This document shows, piece after piece, positions 34,191 through 36,769 of a stretch of DNA of 36,769 nucleotides. Made by a program: the position numbers and the translations under genes. Every line of letters begins with the position of its first letter. The stretch's first letter is position 1. The notes beneath the pieces are model-generated. The model saw only the letters and a program-made list of their open reading frames with translations. It was not told where the DNA came from and did not search any database. Source of the DNA: a virus; IMG/VR virus record IMGVR_UViG_3300010155_000027, positions 1-36,769 of that record; one strand, written 5' to 3'.

Positions 34191-34327
34191 TTATCTGCCT
34201 TTATTTCGCTAAGTTTATCCATATCACGACTTATTTCTTCAAATACAAATTCTAAAGCTTCCTCTTGCGCTTTAACATGTATTTCTAATTCTTCTATTCC
34301 TAGCCATTTTTTTATTAAATATCTCAT
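34187..34327 (-). CDS. small helical protein (46 aa)
   Basis: Begins MRYLIKKWLGIEELEIHVKA and is acidic and helical throughout (EEALEFVFEEISRDMDKL). It starts in an ATGA overlap with the zinc protein and ends in an ATGA overlap with the nuclease-like gene. An AGGGGA site precedes the ATG by 5 nt. The unknown product could be a subunit or small inhibitor. Coupling on both sides is good evidence for translation. Confidence 0.6.
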   Translation of the reverse strand: MRYLIKKWLGIEELEIHVKAQEEALEFVFEEISRDMDKLSEIKADK

Positions 34328-34446
34328 TTCATTCCCCTTGCAATTACTTCTGTTTTACATCTTTTGCAAGTGTGTTTATGATTTCTCATTCCCCAATATT
34401 TACCACAATTGCATCTAATATGTTTTTGTAAATTTCTATCATTCAT
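34324..34446 (-). CDS. stand-alone mini zinc ribbon (40 aa)
   Basis: C12-N-C14 and C27-x2-C30 with a His-rich turn (NHKHT) between them make a minimal zinc ribbon, ending in KTEVIARGMK. It starts in an ATGA overlap with the HTH gene and ends in an ATGA overlap with the 46-aa gene. Such a small ribbon may bind nucleic acid or a host protein. Confidence 0.6.
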   Translation of the reverse strand: MNDRNLQKHIRCNCGKYWGMRNHKHTCKRCKTEVIARGMK

Positions 34447-34574
34447 TTTAAGTACCTCCATACTGTCCTTTTGGATACATTGTATTTATTAGCAATCCAT
34501 CTAATTGATTTGCCTCTAAATTTTCTATAATAATGTACCCAAAATTTACTGTTAATTTTTCTTGGTCTAGCCAT
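34443..34574 (-). CDS. 43-aa helix-turn-helix protein
   Basis: The start at 34574 (GGGAGGG about 8 nt upstream) is preferred; an upstream ATG at 34640 in the same frame would add 22 residues lying inside the 48-aa gene. The product is almost only a DNA-binding unit: MARPRKINSKFWVHYYRK, then a helix-turn-helix GKSIRWIANKYNVSKRTVW of resolvase/homeodomain-like type and a RYLK end. It is very basic. It could be a middle-gene transcription regulator acting as an oligomer. Confidence 0.65.
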   Translation of the reverse strand: MARPRKINSKFWVHYYRKFRGKSIRWIANKYNVSKRTVWRYLK

Positions 34575-34713
34575 TGAATAAACCCTCCCTAAAAGCTTTG
34601 ATTTTAGCGTATCTTCTCTTATTATATGCATCCTTATCAAAGCTCTTACTTCTTTGTTTTTGTCTTATCTTTCTTCTTATTTTAGTTTGCTCACTATTCA
34701 TGTTCGTTTTCAT
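34567..34713 (-). CDS. small very basic protein (48 aa)
   Basis: ATG 34713 lies 9 nt after GGAGG. The product begins MKTNMNSEQTKIRRKIRQKQ and continues RSKSFDKDAYNKRRYAKIKA: strongly basic and probably one or two helices. It overlaps the 57-aa gene by 20 nt and the HTH gene by 8 nt. A nucleic-acid-binding role is suggested by charge only. Confidence 0.55.
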   Translation of the reverse strand: MKTNMNSEQTKIRRKIRQKQRSKSFDKDAYNKRRYAKIKAFREGLFNG

Positions 34714-34867
34714 CTTTATGTTCCTCCAAAACATTGTCTATTTCAGTACATAATCTAGCCATTCTATTTAGCGAAGTAATAGAATCACCATTCAAATCCC
34801 TAAAGATTTTTCTACATGCTACAAGTATATCGTAGACTTTTTCTAAATTTTTAATGTGTCTTGACAT
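34694..34867 (-). CDS. small helical protein (57 aa)
   Basis: ATG 34867 overlaps the preceding stop (TAATG) and has GGAGG about 5 nt upstream. Begins MSRHIKNLEKVYDILVACRK, with a second helix (SLNRMARLCTEIDNVLEEH) and an acidic tail: a helical hairpin. No family is recognised. Confidence 0.6.
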   Translation of the reverse strand: MSRHIKNLEKVYDILVACRKIFRDLNGDSITSLNRMARLCTEIDNVLEEHKDENEHE

Positions 34868-35019
34868 TACCACCTCCTTCTTTTTTGGGTTTTCTTTTTC
34901 TTTTTATAATCCTCGCCCATTTTCTTAAAATCCTTAACTAAATCATTTATACAATATATTAGTATACTTATACAAAGAAAGCATATAAATGCAATAAATA
35001 ATATTAAAGGTAAATTCAT
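34867..35019 (-). CDS. small single-span membrane protein (50 aa)
   Basis: Preceded by TTGGAG with 6-nt spacing. The N-terminus is a membrane segment (PLILFIAFICFLCISILIYC, residues 4-23), followed by DLVKDFKKMGEDY and a strongly basic cytoplasmic tail (KKKKKTQKRRRW). The positive-inside rule puts the C-terminus in the cytoplasm. A host-takeover, superinfection-exclusion or membrane-anchor role is possible but unproven. It is the first gene after the inverted-repeat element. Confidence 0.65.
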   Translation of the reverse strand: MNLPLILFIAFICFLCISILIYCINDLVKDFKKMGEDYKKKKKTQKRRRW

Positions 35020-35033
35020 TTTTTCTCCAATTT

Positions 35034-35132
35034 ATTAGGGTAAGCTATTTGATTGACATTGCTCAATCCATTGCCCCATACACAATACAAAGCTCCACAG
35101 CTGTTCACCGCTGTCGTGTCGCTTACCCTAAT
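35034..35132 (-). ncRNA. candidate multibranched structured RNA closed by a perfect 12-bp stem
   Basis: ATTAGGGTAAGC (35034-35045) and GCTTACCCTAAT (35121-35132) are perfect inverted repeats. On the - strand the 75 nt enclosed hold ACAGC-8 nt-GCTGT, ATTG-9 nt-CAAT and GATTGA-GCAATG-TCAATC hairpins, giving a possible four-way junction. It begins 2 nt after the HNH stop and ends 14 nt before the start of the membrane-protein gene. No known RNA family was recognised. It may be a leader regulator, small RNA, transcription terminator or polymerase entry site. Confidence 0.5.
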
Positions 35133-35134
35133 TA

Positions 35135-35629
35135 TTAAAAATCTCTACTTGACATTTTTCTTAAAACATATCTTTCAAGCTCATCATCTTGATGAGATAG
35201 CCATCTTAATAGTTTTCCGAAAAGTTTATCTGTTAATGGACCCTTTCTTGTATTACATCTGCTACATATCATTTGCAAATTATCAGGAGTTGAAACACCG
35301 CCCATAGACAAAGGCAAGATATGGTCACATGCCATATTACTAACAACAAGTTTTGTATTGCAATAACGACATTTTTTTCCGTAAACTCTGTATAAGAGTT
35401 CTCTAACTTCTTCAAGAGAGATATCGAATTTAACTTCATATTCTCTACTTCTCCTCTTTAGAGTTGTTCTTAAAGTAGAAGACTTTTTCATCAATCTATG
35501 AAACACCTTTTTAGCAAATTGTTTATGATTTCTTCTTAGTTTTCTACTAAATTTTTCTTCCCAAATTGTTAACCTATTAGGGGACTTTCGCCCCCTTCTA
35601 GGTTTGCTATTATATTTATGCTTTTCCAT
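35135..35629 (-). CDS. HNH endonuclease
   Basis: 164 aa. A basic N-terminal half (PRRGRKSPNRL and a helical DNA-contact region) precedes an HNH/His-Me finger: C87-R-Y-C90, CDHILPLSMGG with D102-H103, NLQMICSRCNTRKG with N117, C122, C125 and N126. The four Cys bind a structural zinc, and H103 is the general base. Such free-standing enzymes in phages are homing endonucleases or packaging nickases. Position inside the replication block, next to the helicase and a structured RNA, favours a homing-type element. Confidence 0.88.
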   Translation of the reverse strand: MEKHKYNSKPRRGRKSPNRLTIWEEKFSRKLRRNHKQFAKKVFHRLMKKSSTLRTTLKRRSREYEVKFDISLEEVRELLYRVYGKKCRYCNTKLVVSNMACDHILPLSMGGVSTPDNLQMICSRCNTRKGPLTDKLFGKLLRWLSHQDDELERYVLRKMSSRDF

Positions 35630-35828
35630 ATTGGCTCTTATTTAATATTATTTTATTGTTTTCAACATATGATAGATTAAATTGAATTTCAATTCTCCAT
35701 ATACCAAAAACTATACTGTATCCTGAAAATCCAGAACTTTTAGTTTTAATTATTCCAAACTTGATTAATTTAAACAATATTAATATTGTTCTATCATCAA
35801 GAAAGTATAATGTTATTAAGTTTTTCAT
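35616..35828 (-). CDS. unknown small protein (70 aa)
   Basis: AAGGAGA lies just upstream of ATG 35828, directly after the helicase stop. The product is hydrophobic and beta-rich (LYFLDDRTILILFKLIKFGI, GFSGYSIVFGIWRIEIQFNL), ending YVENNKIILNKSQYGKA. The last 14 nt overlap the HNH start. A winged-helix-like or beta-hairpin fold is conceivable. No family is recognised. Confidence 0.6.
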   Translation of the reverse strand: MKNLITLYFLDDRTILILFKLIKFGIIKTKSSGFSGYSIVFGIWRIEIQFNLSYVENNKIILNKSQYGKA

Positions 35829-36758
35829 TTAGGTTCTCCTTAATCTAAAACTAGGTGTCCACTCAACTTCAGTATCAAATAATTCCCCATCGGTATTTTT
35901 GAAAAGTTTTACTGTTCTAACCTTTGAATCAGCTTGTCCATTTAAGCCAATTACTTTCCTAGAAGCATTTTCAATTGCACCGCTTCCTTTACCTGCATAC
36001 AAGTCAAGCACTTCGTTTCTGCTATATTCTCTGCTAACTTGAGATACTTGTATTACGATTAAATCATTATTTACAGCCATATTAGATAAACCATGTGATA
36101 TATACTTAATTTTCTCATATTCTCCTCTATAACTTACAGGAGTATCAACTAAGTCAATATAATCTACAATAACTAATTGTGGTTGTAATTCTCTTACTTT
36201 TTCATAAATTTTATCTAAAGTAGGAGATATTGTCTGAACCATAATATGTTGCAAGCTCTCTTTATTTGCTTCATAAATATTCTTATAATTTCTATTTACT
36301 TCTTCTTTTGTTTTACCTGATACTATTTGCAAATGTCTTCTATGAACATACCAAGAAGAAAGCTCTAGACTTAAAAACAATGTAGGAATATGCCATTCAT
36401 TGACTATTCTATTATTAGCAAAGTCGACCCCTAAAGCTAAATTTTGTGCAAAAGTTGTTTTATTTGAACCAGTAGGACCAAATATGGTTACTAATTCTCC
36501 TGGAAATATTATTGATTCTTTATTAATTCCTAAAGCCTTTCCTAAATCAATCGTTTTTCCACTAAAATCAGTTGTTAATCTATCCTCTAATTCTCCTTGC
36601 ATTTCATCTGCTGATTTAATATCAACCAAATAATCTTTTCTCATGAAATGAATACATTGTGTTTTACAATGCTTCATCATTACGCTGTCATGGCATCCAT
36701 ACTTATAATTCCTATTATAAACATTTTCCACCATTTCTAAAACACTAGTTTCTGGCAT
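35829..36758 (-). CDS. DnaB/RecA-like replicative helicase, possibly the C-terminal part of a primase-helicase
   Basis: 309 aa from ATG 36758, but the frame stays open to the window edge, so the true start may lie outside. A Cys cluster (C22, C31, C35) near the N-terminus looks like a primase-helicase linker. Then the RecA core follows: Walker A GPTGSNKT (94-101), LFLSLELSSW (127-136, DnaB motif H1a-like), Walker B LVIVDYID (195-202) and IVIQVSQVSRE (234-244, sensor). It likely unwinds DNA at the phage fork as a hexamer, helped by a primase encoded just beyond the window. It is the first gene of the - strand block seen here. Confidence 0.85.
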   Translation of the reverse strand: MPETSVLEMVENVYNRNYKYGCHDSVMMKHCKTQCIHFMRKDYLVDIKSADEMQGELEDRLTTDFSGKTIDLGKALGINKESIIFPGELVTIFGPTGSNKTTFAQNLALGVDFANNRIVNEWHIPTLFLSLELSSWYVHRRHLQIVSGKTKEEVNRNYKNIYEANKESLQHIMVQTISPTLDKIYEKVRELQPQLVIVDYIDLVDTPVSYRGEYEKIKYISHGLSNMAVNNDLIVIQVSQVSREYSRNEVLDLYAGKGSGAIENASRKVIGLNGQADSKVRTVKLFKNTDGELFDTEVEWTPSFRLRRT

Positions 36759-36769
36759 ACTCTTATTAT

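Noticed and set aside
34443-34640. Longer 65-aa form of the helix-turn-helix protein
   Set aside because: The extra 22 residues have no ribosome site and lie within the 48-aa gene, whereas ATG 34574 has a strong GGGAGGG site.
35034-35132. tRNA gene or tRNA-like molecule on either strand
   Set aside because: The + strand offers a 7-bp acceptor-like stem, but there is no T-arm with a TTC-type loop at the right distance, no 7-nt anticodon loop and no CCA-side spacing.
35034-35132. MITE-like mobile element with 12-bp terminal repeats
   Set aside because: No target-site duplication is visible outside the repeats, and no second copy was found in the window.
34867-35307. + strand open frame around 35053-35307 as a real gene
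   Set aside because: It is antisense to the HNH gene and the inverted repeat, lacks a ribosome site, and all neighbouring genes run on the - strand.
35034-35629. IscB/IsrB-type HNH protein with an omega-RNA (HEARO-like) partner
   Set aside because: The HNH protein is only 164 aa with no RuvC or bridge-helix region, and the RNA element is far shorter than a known omega-RNA.
1-36769. Assignment to the crAss-like phages
   Set aside because: The polymerase recalls that group, but the gene order differs, no other crAss hallmark is visible, and strong Shine-Dalgarno use is unlike phages of Bacteroidota.

Overview
The window is a segment of a strongly A+T-rich, gene-dense double-stranded DNA phage genome. 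It is most likely an uncultured marine podovirus-type phage: there is a T7-like adaptor/nozzle/ejection-protein order and no tail sheath, tape measure or baseplate gene. Terminase, portal, DNA polymerase and integrase are not in view, so the lineage cannot be fixed. Clear Shine-Dalgarno sequences (AAGGAG type) precede most genes, which argues against a Bacteroidota host and so against an ordinary crAss-like phage, although one key protein recalls that group. No tRNA, rRNA, CRISPR array or insertion sequence was found.

Layout. Positions 1-32345 (+ strand) are one late, virion-gene block: the end of a head gene followed by a UUCG hairpin; two beta-rich structural proteins; two tiny very basic peptides; an adaptor-like protein with a long repeat-built coiled coil; fibre-like proteins with two paralogous pairs; a group of small membrane proteins that may form a lysis cassette; zinc-ribbon proteins; a metallophosphoesterase; an exceptionally large tail-nozzle-like protein (2845 aa); a fibre-like protein; then an ejection module of a 251-aa protein with a peptidase-S74-type tail, a 397-aa membrane protein and a 3106-aa giant protein. 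Positions 32342-36758 (- strand) are a convergent block of early/middle type genes read right to left: DnaB/RecA-like helicase, HNH endonuclease, a run of micro-proteins, a PD-(D/E)XK nuclease-like protein, and small conserved phage proteins. Two stretches in this block can fold into RNA structures.

Main discovery candidate. The 3106-aa protein carries the two signatures of a two-barrel (double-psi beta-barrel) RNA polymerase active centre: a lysine-bearing beta-like segment (K1012, K1021-G, K1060) and a beta-prime-like segment ending in the metal-binding motif D1410-L-D-G-D1414. A SLOG/LOG-like Rossmannoid domain precedes it and a polyvalent-protein-type membrane-active tail follows. From its place in the ejection module I infer that it is packaged in the virion and injected, transcribing early genes in the way N4 vRNAP (unrelated fold) and the crAss-like phi14:2 polymerase (related fold) do. 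The convergent - strand genes and their structured leaders would be its natural templates.
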